NCBI GenBank assembly: GCA_022828595.1
Contig: JAKGHH010000005.1
Location: forward strand, 61,499,655 to 61,563,654
DNA length: 64,000 nucleotides
Direction: 5' to 3'
DNA from: Nelumbo lutea
Lineage: Eukaryota > Streptophyta > Magnoliopsida > Proteales > Nelumbonaceae
In this document: positions 13,017 to 26,800 of the stretch, one piece after another
Position numbering within the stretch: position 1 is the first letter of the stretch
How the letters are laid out: every line of letters starts with the position of its first letter
The notes under the pieces: model-generated
Seen by the model: only the letters and a program-made list of their open reading frames with translations
Told to the model about the DNA's origin: nothing
Database searches by the model: none
Made by a program: the position numbers and the translations under genes

Positions 13017-16000
13017 ATGGACCGCCGCAGCTGGCCCTGGAAGAAAAAATCATCAGACAAAACTGAAAAAGCAGCTGCTGTATCAGATACTGCTGGTGCT
13101 TCAGCTGGATCTCAAGCAGAGCAGGTTTGCTAAAGTTGAAGCTATAATTTTATTCATTTATGGATCATGCTTTGGGTTGCACCTTTTACTTCTTTTTTGT
13201 TGTTTTTGCAAAAATATTTATAGAAGGCGATTACCCAATCTTAGTCCCAGCTATCTGTGGTCTTGGGTGGGGTGGACCGGATATGGTCCTAACCTTTGGC
13301 ATTTTTGTTGCACAATGTGGGGCGAATTCCAGACCATTGATCAAACCTGCGAGCCTTTGGAATGGCCCTAATTTTGAGATTGATCTCCCTCTTCATGTTT
13401 TACTCATATCCTGTTAATACAAGCCTTAGGAGGCAGCAAAAGGTCTTAATTAAAAATTTCGGAGTTTGATGATGTAAACACATGGTTAATAGTAGATTGT
13501 ACTATGATGTTATGGTCTTTTGAGGAGCCTTATAAGTTATAATTTTGCAGGATTTGTATGTTGCATTTTGATAGAACTATCAAATGTCCTGCTTTTGGGA
13601 AATGAAAATGTTAATCCTCTCTTATGGTTTGGTAGCTTGCTCATATTTCCCAAGCTTTTGTATGGTTTACCTATCTGGGATGTATGGTCCAACCTCTTTT
13701 TGATTCTTATTTTCTTTGCATGGTAGACATCTATCTATTTGTTCCATTGATTCTAGAAGTATGATCTACATGGCAATAAAGTCTTGAAGAGTTCATGCTC
13801 ATCTTACATATGATGCTTGAGTTCTAACGTTCTGCTGTTATGAGTTGAATTTGAGTTCTATTTCTTTCTCTTGCTGTTTTCCTATTTTTCTAGGTTGTAA
13901 TTGTTTTTCTTCAGATCTTTGTTATCTATGATGAAATATGATGCTTTGAACTAGGTCTTTTGCTGCAAGTGTAATGCTGGCATTTCTTTTCTTTTCTTTT
14001 TTTTTTTCTAGCTTCACATATTACAGTGGTGATTCTGCTATTTGTTAATCGTTACTGTAAACTGTCACCTTTTGTGCCTTTTTAGGGTTAATGGTTTTTT
14101 TTTTTCTATATTGTCAGGATAATCCCAAGAAAGTAAATTATGTCCAACTTCCTGTGGAGTCATATAATCATCTGACTGGATTGGAGAATCAAGTTAAGGT
14201 GATGGAGGGTCAAATTAAGATATTGAATGAAAATCTGTCCTCAGCACAATCAGAGATGACTACCAAGGACAATCTGGTCAAGCAGCATGCCAAAGTTGCT
14301 GAAGAAGCTGTCTCAGGTACAAACTACAAACATGCTTTTTGCAATGTAGAAAATGCTTATTGCCTGAATGTATGCAACTTTTCTTTGGGGAAAAGTTCCT
14401 GCAATTGGATACCTTTTTTTTTTTACTTGGTAGTATTCAATTGGTCTTACTATTTTCATGTCATGATTACCTCTTAATGGTTTCCAAAACTGAGCCTCTC
14501 TGGTTAATGCAGGCTGGGAAAAGGCTGAAGCTGAAGCTTCAGCATTGAAACAACAACTTGAATCTGTTACCCTTCTGAAGCTTACTGCTGAAGATAAAGC
14601 ATCTCATCTGGATGGCGCTCTCAAAGAGTGCATGAGGCAGATAAGAAATTTGAAGGAAGAACATGAGCAGAAATTACATGATGTTGTTCTTACAAAAACA
14701 AAGTTGTGGGACAAGATCAAGCTTGATCTTGAATCAAAGATTGTGGATTTAGAGCAAGAACTTCGTAGGTCCTCTGCTGAGAATGCTGCAATTTCAAGGT
14801 CACTGCAAGAGCGTTCCAACATGCTGATGAAGATCAGTGAGGAAAAATCCCAAGCGGAGGCTGAGATTGAACTTTTAAAGGCCAACATACAGTCATGTGA
14901 AAAAGAGATAAGTTCACTTAAGTATGAGCACCATATAGTTTCCAAGGAGCTTGAAATTCGGAATGAAGAAAAGAATATGAGTATGAGGTCTGCAGAGGTA
15001 GCTAACAAGCAGCATTTAGAAGGTGTGAAGAAAATTGCTAAGCTCGAATCAGAATGCCAAAGATTGCGTGGCCTTGTTCGAAAGAAGTTGCCTGGCCCTG
15101 CTGCATTAGCCCAAATGAAGCTGGAAGTTGAGAATTTGGGCAGGGACCATGGGGAAACCCGATTACGGAGATCTCCTGTAAAAAGTCCTAGCCAACTCTC
15201 TGAGTTTTCCCTGGACAATGTTCATCAATCCCAGAAAGAGACTGAATTTCTCACAGCACGTTTATTGGCAATGGAGGAAGAGACAAAGATGCTGAAAGAA
15301 GCTCTTGCCAAGCGTAACAGTGAGTTGCAAGCTTCAAGAAACATGTGTGCTAAAACCACCAGCCGGCTTCGAAGCTTAGAAGCACAGTTGCAGGTAGCCA
15401 AAATTCCTATCGAAGGCTCCTTATGTCAAAATGCAAGCAACCCTCCTAGTTTGACATCCATGTCCGAAGATGGAATTGATGAGGATGGAAGTTGTGCTGA
15501 GTCTTGGGCTACAGCACTGATTTCTGAACTCTCCCATTTCAAGAAGGAAAGGAATGTTGACAAGATTAACAAGGCTGACAGTACAAATCACTTGGAGCTT
15601 ATGGATGACTTTCTTGAGATGGAGAGGTTAGCATGTCTATCAACTGAATCCAATGGTGGCATCTCCATTCGTGATGGTTTGACTGATAAGAAGGCTGAAA
15701 ACACAGAGGATAATGCTATTGATGATAGTATGAAGGGTGGGGATCTTAACACGGAACAGCAGACAGGTGCTGATGCATCAGGAGATCAGGATTCATCTAA
15801 TGTGGAAATGCCAGTAGTGGAGATTGAATCTCCTGCCGTTCAAGTTCCATTTTCACAGCTCCAATCTAGAATTTTGATGATTCTTGAGTCTCAACCTAAG
15901 GATGCAAATGTCAAGAAGATTTTAGAGGATATAAAGAATGTTGTGCAGGATATTCAAGAGTCTCTGCCTCAGAAATCTCTTAGTTGTAGATTGAAGGAAT

Positions 16001-19000
16001 CCCAGTCTGCAGATTGTATTTGCAACAAAGAGCCCTGCCCTCAAGATATTGGGGAAAGTGTGGAGAGTGAGATCTCTCTTACTGAAGACAAAGAGCTGGT
16101 CAAAGATACTGAGCATACTATAGAACATGAATTGGGAACTGCTGTTTCTAAGATTCATGATTTTGTAACATCACTGGGCAAGGAAGCTATTATGGCCGTG
16201 CAGGACAGCCCTCCTGATGGGCAAGGATTGTGTCAAAAAATTGAGGAATTCTCTGCCTCTGTTGACAAGGTTCTATGCAACAAATTGAGTTTGGTCAACT
16301 TCATTCTTGATCTTTCTCATGTTTTAGCCAAAGCAAGCGAATTAAGCTTTAGTGTCCTGGGTTACAAGGGAAATGAAGGAGAAAGCAACAACTCTGATTG
16401 TATAGACAAGGTAACTTTACTAGAAAACAAGGTAGTTCAGGATGACACAGTGAGAGAGAGGCTTCCTAATGGTTGTGCTGACATTCCTCACTCTACTTCT
16501 GATCCTGAGGTTCTTCAAGAAGGAAGCTTTATCCCAGGCTTTGGATTGAGGTCCACATCATGCAAATGCTCATTTGAGGAGTTGGAACAATTGAAATCAG
16601 AAAAAGACAGTATGAGAATGGATCTCCAGAGGTGTACTGAGAATCTGGAACATACAAAGTTCCAGTTGCAGGAAACAGAACAACTTCTTGCTGAACTTAA
16701 ATCACAATTTGCTTCTTCTCAAAAAATGAACAGTTTGGCAGATACACAGTTGAAATGTATGGCTGAATCTTACAAGTCACTTGAAACACGTGCAGAGGAG
16801 TTAGAAGCTGAAGTTAATCTTCTGCGTGCCAAAGCAGAGACTTTAGAAAATGAACTTCAAGAAGAAAAGATGAATCATCAGGATGCTTTGGCTAAATGCA
16901 AGGATCTTGAGGAGCAATTAAAACGGTGAGGCACACAATTGCTTCTTGGAGCATTTTCTTTTGTCTTATTCTAGCCAATTCAACTAGGCTTTGGCCATGT
17001 TTCCTCTATATAATAGCTAGCTGATGCTTGATTCATTTTGTTTTGTTTCTGACATACCCTATTCTATTTCTTTAAGGAATGAGACCTGCTCCAAGTGTTC
17101 ATCAAATTCTGCTGTTGATATTGATATCAAGACCAAACAGGTATGGAGTATAATGTATCACACATATTTGTAGTAGTGCATCTGAGTGTTTGAAATGGCT
17201 ATTGCATACACATAGATGGGTGAACTGCCCAATCCAGACTATTGATCAGAGAGGAAACCATCTGGACTGGTGATGCACTCACTTCTTAGTTACCAATCCA
17301 TATTGGTTCCACATGTACTAGTCATTAGGAAATCTATTTACCTGACCATTATACTTCAATTCATAGAAAATTAATTCATGCAATGAAAGTCATAGATTGT
17401 CCATACTTCAGAATTGTACATTTCATGAACCATAAGTGAGTGCAAGCATGGAAAAATTCTTTGTCCCACACAATACACATTTTCTTGGTGGATATTAAGC
17501 TTTGTCTATAAATCTGGTTGACCACATATGGGCATCATATTACTGACATCCTAACGTGCCAATTAGAACCTGTTGTAGTCATTTTCTTTCTATGCCCATA
17601 TGCCTAAATTTGACATGTGGAGTGTTGGATTTTCCATGAAGTCATGTTAAAGTCAATATTTTATAAATCTGGTCATATGTCAAACTGCTGGGACTGGTAG
17701 ACATGATCATCTGATCTAATGTTCTTGTTTCAACTATACAAAACTATGGACAGAAATGAACATTAAAAGGTAAAAATAAAATGAGAGACATATTTAAATA
17801 GGCATAAATGCAATTAAAAAAATCAGTATGAATAAGTTTCCTCAATTCTAGATGGTTTTGACATAAAATTATTGGTGATTGACCTGGTTTAGACTGAACC
17901 TTTCTTGGGAAGAGTTGATGCATTGAACAATTCAACTGTTTGATGCAGTTTTCTGAAAGCACTGCTGCAAATAACAATTAGCATCTTAATAGGGTTATGC
18001 ATATGGAATGCAAACAGATATAGCTTTGGTGAATCTAATAAATTAGATTAAATGAACCTAATTAGGATTAGGAAATTGACACTCTTTAATCACCATGGTA
18101 AATACTGATAGAGGACAAATGAGATGGCATGAATTCTAAGTTCTACTAGGGTTCCTCCATGCCCCTTTTTTATCATTTATTTTTCCACTTCTAACACATT
18201 TTTTTTATCTTACATTTTTCCCCATTGATGTATGCACTTGTTAGTTGGGACCATCAAATTAGCTTTTGGTTGGAACCAATTCTTTCTGTTCAGAGCCTAT
18301 TATGGGTTTCTTGTTGTTGATTTTTTTTTTTGGAATTGTTTTAACATTAATATATAAGGAACTATTTGGTTGGTTATCAATCTGAGTGACTGCACATTGT
18401 ATTTACTGCACTATTGCTTGTATTTTAACATTAATATATATTAGGGTTTTTGTTTTCTGGAAGGTTTGCCGGGGTTAATGTTTACCCAACAATTTGTAAA
18501 CAATAAAAAGAAAGCTATGAAAAATATCATGCACAGATGCTCGCATGCAACTATGATTTTTTTCTTGTGTTCATTGTTGTTGCACACTTTTGCATCTAGA
18601 TTCTATCCTTAAGGCTGATAAAGAGATGTATGAACTTGAACTATTCTTTTGCTTTGTCATCATAGGAGAGAGAGATAGCAGCTGCAGCAGAAAAGCTAGC
18701 AGAGTGTCAAGAGACCATATTTCTCCTAGGCAGGCAGCTGAAATCTATGCGGCCTTCAGTGGAATTTGCAGGTTCTCCATACAACGAAATGCATCAGAGA
18801 GATGAAGGTTTCATTGAAGATGGGTCAATTTCTAGTGGCTTGAACCGGCGAGGCATGCATAGTTCACAAGACTTTGATCACACTGAAATGGAAACATCTG
18901 TTTCTAACATAAGCAGATTGGGTGGAGAGTTCCCATCAGATGCATATAATTCCATATTTAGTCCATCTGACACTGAAGCTAATATGCTCATGAGATCGCC

Positions 19001-19130
19001 AATCAGCTCCAGGCGTCCAAAGCACAGGCCTACCAGGTCAGCCTCCTCTTCTTCATCTGCCCTGACGCCAGAGAGACATTCACGTGGATTCAGCAGATTT
19101 TTTTCCTCAAAACCAAAGAACAACCATTAG
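13017..19130 (+). CDS. filament-like plant protein (FPP family), long coiled-coil protein
   Basis: Five coding exons: 13,017-13,124; 14,118-14,316; 14,513-16,925; 17,077-17,140; 18,666-19,130. All have GT/AG borders and consistent phase, giving 1082 residues and a TAG stop. The N-terminus MDRRSWPWKKKSSDK is the family signature and fixes the start. Residues about 45-250 form a long coiled coil. Near residue 418 lies the conserved acidic block with DEDGSCAESWATALISEL. A second coiled coil begins at about 788 (SFEELEQLK). Exon 5 carries the conserved EIAAAAEKLAECQETIFLLG segment, and the C-terminus is basic (GFSRFFSSKPKNNH). The family is known for binding MFP1 attachment factor 1, and some members tether vesicles to cortical microtubules. 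The exact role of this copy is inferred from family. Length is normal and no lesion is visible, so it looks functional. Confidence 0.93.
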
Positions 19131-19937
19131 CCAGCAACAAGGCCAATTAATAGGTCCTCATGGCAAACACAGTGGTGGAGATTTTTGTAGATAGGGGATT
19201 TGTGCCGTTTTTGACAAACCTACTGACGGATCAACCTGGTCTAGTTTTGATGCTTTTTATCCTGGAAGTAGATATATGGGTGCACAGACATAAGATGACA
19301 TTGGCTGATCATTGATCAATCAGCTTTGATACACAGTTACATGTGGGAGATGTATAGTTTAATTATTTGCATGTAAAGCATTCCTCATCACTTTTTACTG
19401 TACTTCTATTGGGAGGTGGGATTTGTGACATTAAAAATCATTCATGGTATCTCGTAAAAACTCTTGGGTTTTCTCACTTTGTTTTGAGGATGGTGAGGCC
19501 AACCAACCTCGGAATTCGGTCGTGTACTAGTAGCATAGACGATGACGTTTCATAGCCATAGGGTTAAGGTTAGGGTGTTCTTTTTTTGTTTTAGGAATGG
19601 TTTGTACTTTTTGTATATGATCACTTGATCACCATATCATTCCATTGGGTTTTCTTTTTTCTTTTTGGTGTAATGGTTTGTTCTATTTGACATAAGATAT
19701 TAAGATCTAAATCTATTTACCGAATTTGTTCTTTGTTCAAGGCCGACTTTTCAGTTTTCACTGGGAGATGTACGCAGATGCGAGTGTGCCAACTGCAAAC
19801 TACCCTCTGGTTTGGTATTTCCGCTATGTATATATTATGCTATGCTGTTTCTATGAAACCAATTGGGATTTGGGAGGTAGGAGGTTGATTTGGGCACATC
19901 CCCAATTTTCATAATTAAATTAAAGTTGGTACCCTTG
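19131..19937 (+). other. 3' untranslated region of the FPP gene and following spacer
   Basis: The sequence after the stop codon is T-rich without a recognisable frame. No canonical AATAAA is obvious, which is common in plants. The transcript end probably falls within the first few hundred bases. Confidence 0.4.
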
Positions 19938-19984
19938 GAGAAGTACATAGTTTTTTTTTTTTTGATACAAAGAGAAGTACATAG
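19938..19984. mobile_element. poly(T)-GATA micro-insertion with 13-bp target duplication
   Basis: The 13-mer GAGAAGTACATAG occurs at 19,938-19,950 and again at 19,972-19,984. It flanks about 21 bases consisting of 13 T followed by GATACAAA. A long direct duplication around a homopolymer is the signature of target-primed reverse transcription, here leaving only the tail of a LINE or SINE on the complementary strand. Confidence 0.6.
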
Positions 19985-21170
19985 TTTTACGAAAAGGTAC
20001 CTTAACCTTTATCATCATCATAAAGTATAAAGTATAAACTATGAACAGGGTGGCTATTCTCTTTTCAGTTTTCATTGCGGTTTTTATAAAGAATCAGGCC
20101 AGAAATGTGTAGAGGAATTTCTTTTTCTGTATCCAAGAACTAAAAAGATTGTCTTTGTTCAATGTTCAAACAGAAACAGTTGTATGCAACTATGTGCCAG
20201 TGAGAATATCTCTTTAGTTCAATGTTAAAGCGAGTATCGATCCGCTGTAAAGGCTGCAAGAGAAATGTCGGGAGAATTCAGCAACTGAAAATTTTTTATG
20301 CTAGTTTACTGCATTGAGAAAGCTTCTTCTATCCCAAGGCCATTTTGCTACAGTAGTTTCCTCGCAAATTTTGGAAATTAATACATCTTTTTTCTTGCTC
20401 GGTGAATATTTTATACATTGGGTATTACCAGCTGAATCATTGCTGTATCGAATTCGCTGTCTGTCATTGATGAATCTAATTTACACTGGTGCTAATATCA
20501 ATAGGGACTTGGTGAACTGTCTCTCCAGTTTCCACCATTCTCCTACAATTAGTTACCACTTTTTGCAAAATGTTCATTTTCCAGTCATTTTATGTGCATC
20601 ATAAAATAGCAATTTCAGGAAGTTGTTCAGTTCACTTCATTCTATGTAGAACCAACCAGATAGGGTATTATACCTTTTTTTTTGTGTGTGTGTGTTTCTT
20701 TGGCTAGACTTTTGTCTTCGTTTCAGGTTTTTCTCCTGTTGGAATTTATGTATTCTCCATTTCCATGATGGTATACTTTGTAAAATTGCCGTTTATTATT
20801 GTGTTCAAAAAAATTGCAAGCAGAACCTTGATTAAAGTAGTGCTTCTTTTCTGTGGTTCTACTTATTTATGTATATGTACGCACAGAGGTTGTATCGTGC
20901 ATGTAGGAACTGGTGGTAATAGGATTATTAACATTTTCACATTTTCACTTTACTAGTAAAATAAAAGAAATCAATATCTATACTATATTAGTTGAATCCC
21001 GATTTCTTATTAGTTTACTATGTATCATCTCTTCAACAACGGATCTTGGGCTTGTTCTAACAGCATCTCGTCTAATTTTGAAGCCCATTTTTGCGAATGG
21101 GAACGCTTTGATCGATCATTTCCACATCTTGTAATGGCCTTATTTTTTGGTGAGAAAAGGAAGAATTAAA
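19985..21170. other. intergenic, no gene recognised
   Basis: T-rich sequence without a recognisable coding region. Open frames such as 20,314-20,604 lack any family motif or splice context. Confidence 0.5.
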
Positions 21171-21277
21171 AGCTCAGTTTGGAAGGAGTAAATACAAATG
21201 TGTACAGTATAAATACATATAAAATACAAGGTTTTATACTCTGTATATTTGTAATTATACTCCTTTCAAACTGAGCC
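21171..21277. mobile_element. Tourist-like MITE, copy 4
   Basis: A 107-bp element beginning AGCTCAGTTTGGAAGGAG and ending CTCCTTTCAAACTGAGCC, near-perfect inverted repeats of about 18 bp. It is separated from copy 5 only by TAA (21,278-21,280). Confidence 0.8.
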
Positions 21278-21280
21278 TAA

Positions 21281-21399
21281 GGCTCAATTTGAAAAGAATG
21301 CAAATACAAATATGTATAATATAAGTACATATAAAATAACATAAAATACAAGCTTTTGCACTCTAAACATTTGTATTTATACTTCTTCCAAATTGAGCC
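21281..21399. mobile_element. Tourist-like MITE, copy 5
   Basis: A 119-bp element beginning GGCTCAATTTGAAAAG and ending CTTCCAAATTGAGCC. The left flank is the TAA shared with copy 4 and the right flank is TAG, so the pair looks like an insertion of one copy at the target trinucleotide of the other. Confidence 0.8.
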
Positions 21400-22182
21400 T
21401 AGGAGTTTGTAAACCCCTTCCCAATTTTCTTCTTCTTTTTTCTTTTTGAAGTCATATTAAACATATATAAAAAATAAAATATTCGCATCAGACATGCGTT
21501 GGATTCTGGACCGTTGAATGACACTTGCACGTAATATTTTCTTTTTATTTCTTGGTTTAGTTGACATAAATGAACAACTAATATACAATCTAAGATGCAT
21601 ATTATTTTTCGTATCAAATATTGTATAGAATTCAAAGAAAAATTAAAAAGACTATTTTAATAGTATAAATTAATGCATATGTGAGTTCATCTTCATTTTA
21701 TTTTATTTTTTTGAGTCATGTTGTTTACTTTGATATATATGAATAAATTCAGACTCCCTTGTCTGTGTTTGGTTTTCAATGCTTGGAAATTATTGTTATT
21801 GCTATTGCTGTTGTCAACTGTATGTATTTTAGTCTTCACTACTTTTATATATATATATATATATATATATGTTTAGGTGGCACCATGCACTAACATATAT
21901 AAACACGAAACGAAAACTTAAATTGCATTTCCGTGAGGGACATGCATTATCAGCATTCCATATATATCCTCATTGGTTTTAGTTAGTGGATAAATCACAA
22001 ATCCCTCCCAATTATATTAAAGCTTCACCTATTGGACACTAGCTTCTTTATTATTATTATTTTTTTTAAGTCCCCATATGATCATGTTTATATTGAACCA
22101 AGTTCATTCCCATCCATTCAAAGACCAGTAAAAGACTGGAACCAGGAATTCTGTGACATTTAGGCCCTGTTTGTTTTGTAAT
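21400..22182. other. intergenic, with an (AT)n microsatellite
   Basis: AT-rich, no coding content. A (TA)n tract of about 25 bases sits at 21,846-21,870. Confidence 0.5.
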
Positions 22183-22640
22183 ATTTAGTGGAGCCCGAAG
22201 GCTAATTTCATTAAGAATGCTCACAATCTCAAATACAATCCATGAGAGTGTACAATCAACAAACAAAAAAAGAAAAGATAAACCCAATACAGATTGCAAC
22301 AAATCCTGAGCACCAGGAGAAATTCTTGTAAGCGCTCTGCAAACAGCGCAAAAAGAAGGAAACACCAATAAAGGAGGACCAACCTCTAACAGAGTCAAAA
22401 CTCCACAAGAAACTCTCAAAAACGGGGATACACAGAATTGCCAAAATCACCCCTTCCATGGCAAATGCAACTAAAAATTTCAGATTTGAAAGTTGTCTCA
22501 CCCCTTCCATGGCAAAGCCAACCATTGTCTCACCCAGGCTTGAACGTAACAGTCATCTTGCAAAAGTAAACTCCTTCCAAGGCAAACCGTCCCTAGGCAT
22601 GCGACAAGAAAAAGGCCACATCCCCACTAAAAAAAGATAG
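22183..22640 (-). mobile_element. possible 3' end of a degenerate LINE
   Basis: Read on the minus strand, the sequence ends with a T-rich stretch leading to TTCTTAATGAAATTAGCC and then an A-rich tail before a unique flank, resembling the 3' non-coding ends of plant L1 LINEs. An internal motif TTTGCCATGGAAGGGGTGA is repeated twice about 50 bases apart. No reverse transcriptase remains, so this is a weak call. Confidence 0.3.
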
Positions 22641-25019
22641 TCTGAAAAACGTGCCAAAACACTGGATAGATAATGATCTCATGATCCATGCGTTCATTTA
22701 GTGTTATATTGGGTCTCACGATAAGTAAATATACGAGAAGGTGGGTAAACAATTTGGATAACTGATACCCTATTATAAGGTGGTAAATGTATTTACCCAA
22801 ATAAACAATACCCTAGTCTCATTTATTTAGACAATTTTTATTAAAAATACTTGCCCAAATAAATAAAAGCACTTACCCAACATAACTATAGACAAAGATT
22901 GTTCTTCATGCCACTGTGTTTGATTATGTATTTATTAATTTATTCCTACATTCAAATTGTCATTATTGCTATTGCTTTTGGCTTAATTAGAAGATACAAA
23001 AGTTTTGATATAAAGTAATGGTTGAGAGTTTGGGAATAATAATTAAGAGTAGTGGGGGTTAGTTAGGGTCAATATCCGTTGAATTGGGAACAAGGAATGA
23101 GACCAAATCCAACTGCTACGTTTTAATTAATCAACCGGCTCAATGCATGTAAATTGAAACTAGGACCTGTGGTTGGATGTATATGTAAAAGAACCCGACC
23201 TCTTCACGAGAGGTTGTCTCTGCCTTCCAAGTTCCAAGGGCCCCAACGTCCGACCAGGCCAATGTCTTCTTCTTCTTCTTCAACCCCTCCCTCTTTTTAT
23301 CTATAATAATATTACTAATTAAATTAATCTACAACGAATAAAAGTCTACGAACTGGTCTTTCGGTGGTTGCTCTTTCTATCCTTCATCATCTAATTAATT
23401 GCCTTACTTGCTTTCCCAGCCTCGCAGTGTCTCCTCTATGTTTCTTTCACACTTCAGCATCCTCCTGATTTGCACTATTTTTTTTTTTCTTTTGCTTGAT
23501 GATAAAGATGAAAGAGTGGCCCGGCGGCTTTGCATGGAGAAGAATTAGTTGGGATAAGTCTTCTAGAATTCCCTTGATTTGATTGATGGATTCACCTATA
23601 ATGAATAAATTTAATCAATCACAGCTGGTTTTGTTGTTGATTGGTTATATTAGCATACCATGTGGAAAGGTTGGGATAAACTATTCATCAAGCAGAAATC
23701 TCTGAATTTCACTGTTTCAGTGTGCAGCTGGATGTTATTGTCTCATGAATCTATCAATAACAACAACATGGTGATCATAAAAAATACTAGAAAAAATATT
23801 TATACCTATACAAGTTACAGGTTATGGAATGCTAATCTAATTAACATCTAATTACAATTGCTGCATCGCATTTGGAATGCCCGTTTAGGAGGGCTTTAAT
23901 GCAGTGGCTTTTAGCATTATAAGGTAGGTAGGCCTCACACAGAAAACCAAAAATAAGTTTACATGAGCTAGAAAAACTATTTTCTGTAGCTTCTGGGACC
24001 TTCAGTCAACACAGCCCAATCAATGTTGAAGAACTCCCAAACAAGCCTTTATCACCCAGTGCTAAGTGTCTTTTTGTTTTTTTCAAGATAATTACATACT
24101 GAGAGCAGAGCATTGTTTTCAAACCGCCGTTGATAGTGACAACCAAAACACTGGTTAAGAGCATATATAGACAGGGGTTTTCATGTCATAGTCTGTAGCT
24201 TTACTAGATGATCCATTGTCATGGTGATTGGTGACTACCAATAGGCTGTTACTCTTATTAATTCATAATATATAGATGGAGAGAGTCTATATGGGTGGGC
24301 AAAGGTGGACCGGCCCATTTACACTGGCTAGAACAGTCCTTCATGAGTAATGGTGGATTGTGAATTATTCAAAGCTCCCCGCCTGTTCTGGATTTGCTTG
24401 ATTTAGTATTATATTTCAAATGGGTCCACTCTGGCCCATAACTGGCATTCACCAATCACCAACTTTCTCCAGAGAAAATCCAATCAAACTACTTAGTAAA
24501 GCACAAAATAAGTTTACAATTTTCTTAGTATGGGAAGGACACCGTAAAACATATACTTCTGGAAACATATCCTGCCAAAATGTAAGTCCTCTCCTAACCA
24601 ATAATTCAATATTAGTACATAACTTACTCCTGGCATATTAAATTATTACTAGCTAAGCATAAATATCAAAATAATGACAAGAAAATCACTTTCAAGCAGA
24701 TATTCTCCCTTCATTTGATTATGCATCCTGTACTGTCCTATACGATGCAATTGTGCCCAACAAATTGAGCAAAAAAGCAAAACAATAATTGCATGAAAGA
24801 GATCAAAGCCATATTATGGTATGATATTTTTTTAAAAGCTCACATAATAAATTATCAGAATTCTAATAACAAATGGTTAGAGAAGAAGAAGAAGAAGAAT
24901 ACACTATAGTACCTATGTTTATAAGCTAGGAGTTGTATTAGATAATACCTATCAATTGTTCCCCACCATTCATTCTTCATATTCTCTCACTTCCACACGT
25001 TCTGTTCACTACCTATAGA
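22641..25019. other. intergenic, no gene recognised
   Basis: No supportable coding region on either strand. A short (GAA)n run lies near 24,884-24,898. The frame at 24,420-24,641 has no recognisable motif. Confidence 0.5.
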
Positions 25020-26070
25020 CATTACATGGGCCCCTACCCCCATAAACTCAAATTTTCTTATGGGCCCTAATATGAGTTTTTCTATTTGGACTATGTCTCA
25101 TACTGTCAAATATGTGCATGGGCCTTAATACTTGGGTTTTGCCTTTGTAAATTCATTAGTATAATGGAATAGTCTATTTGGAATCCACTATGAAGTCAAG
25201 TTCAAATTCAAATATGAATTATAAATCTTATTGATTTATGGAAATAATCCAATTAGAACTAATCTCAAGTCCAAAAGATGGAAATCTAGTCAATAATTAA
25301 AGAGAGAATAATTGATTAAATATCATTATCTCTATAAATGATAAATTACCAATTCTTTTTCTTTATAAAAGGTAACTAGAGCCACTCAAATCTCTAGACA
25401 ATCAAAACGCATCTTCTTATAAATGGAAACTAGTTAATGATTGAAGAGAGAATAATGAATGATAAGTTATTCTCTCCAACAATGGCAATAATTACAACCT
25501 TTCACTCTCCAAAAAGGTAAAGAGAGCTAATCAAATTCTTAATCAAAGGGACTGAGAGAAGAGACCAAGAAATCTATAAATAAGGGGTCCCATCAAAACG
25601 GAGGGGACTTTTTGGGGATAGTCAAGAAGAAACTAAGTGAAGTTAGAAAACTCTTGGAAAAGGAGGAAATACATCCACAACTTTCTGAAAAGCAAAGCTA
25701 TAATACATTCAAAGTTTTTGTAGAATCCTTATTTTGATCAAGCTTCAAAGCCCAATTGGAGGAAGCAATCTTCATCATTTTTTGAAGTATGGAAACACGT
25801 CATTTGACCCTCGGTTTTAACTCAATTCAAATTCTTAAATTTCAAAAAGCACAATTAAGAGAGAATATGAGGTTTTATCTCTTTTGTAATAGTTTCAAAT
25901 ACAAAGAGTTTGCATTCCTTTTGTTTCAAATATACAAAATCAATTTTATTTGAATTTGTCTTCATTTTTATTGTATTTGAATTTATACATGAAATTGATG
26001 TCAAAACTACCTATTTTGGAATCTCTATAGAATTGTGTCTTACAGCCCTATTTCGTCAGAGTCCAAATCT
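25020..26070 (+). mobile_element. LTR-like segment, boundaries not found
   Basis: About 1 kb of non-coding DNA with a good TATA signal CTATAAATAAGGGG near 25,574 followed by a leader-like AG-rich stretch, the layout of the U3-R-U5 of a plant LTR. I could not find a convincing TG...CA pair with a 5-bp target duplication, so it may be an old solo LTR or an unrelated promoter-like region. Confidence 0.3.
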
Positions 26071-26488
26071 ATTACTACAATAATTAATAAACCACAAGAT
26101 GCCTCTCTCTCTCTCTCTCTCTCTCTCTCTAATTTACTTCTCCTATGTTCACGCTAATCAAGGACAAATTATGTCCATAACCCATAAGGCTTCTACTTAA
26201 TTAAGTTTAAAGTTTCATGCCAATTCTGCAACCAAGCTGCCTCATTAAAACATTACTATAACAACCACAGGCCTCGTTTGATACCTTTTATTTCTGAAAG
26301 CTAAAAACTCCCGTACCTACATTTTCAAAGCTCTTTAGATTAATCCGCTCAAAGTAAATATTCAAACTTAACATACGAACTTTACCCGTAAGAGAACATA
26401 ATCTTTAAATTTTTTTTTTTTTAATTTCTCTCCTCCTCTTCCTTCCCTCTTTCTATAAATCGAGGTACTTTGTAATTAATTAACTAAT

Positions 26489-26537
26489 TAATTTAATAAT
26501 AATAATAATAATAACAATTATTATTATTATTAAATTA
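26489..26537. repeat. perfect (AAT)n/(ATT)n hairpin
   Basis: A run of AAT units (26,494-26,514) is followed, after about 3 bases, by a run of ATT units ending TAAATTA, forming an inverted repeat with a stem of about 20 bp. It lies about 260 bp from the left border of copia-3. A (TC)n tract lies at about 26,102-26,131. Confidence 0.7.
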
Positions 26538-26800
26538 ATGTTAATTATTTATTAATACCTAATAATGAATTATATTAATTAATTAATCTTTAAACTTGTT
26601 TGAAATAATTATAAGGGTAAAGAATGGGGGATGTGCCACTTTACTACTTAAACTATGAGAAGTTGCAGATACCCTCCCAAACATTCACATGTTAATTGGT
26701 ATTAACCACGAGAGGAAAATGACCATTTTAACCCTATTGGTTTGGCATGTCATTATATTAGGGTTGAATTTGATTTGAAGCTCGGTTTAGATCGAATTGT

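Noticed and set aside
13160..13417. open frames inside FPP intron 1
   Set aside because: They lie between a good donor (13,125) and acceptor (14,117) and carry no recognisable protein.
14604..15218. 204-codon minus-strand open frame
   Set aside because: It lies opposite FPP exon 3, which has clear family motifs; serine/leucine-rich antisense of a coiled coil gives long chance frames.
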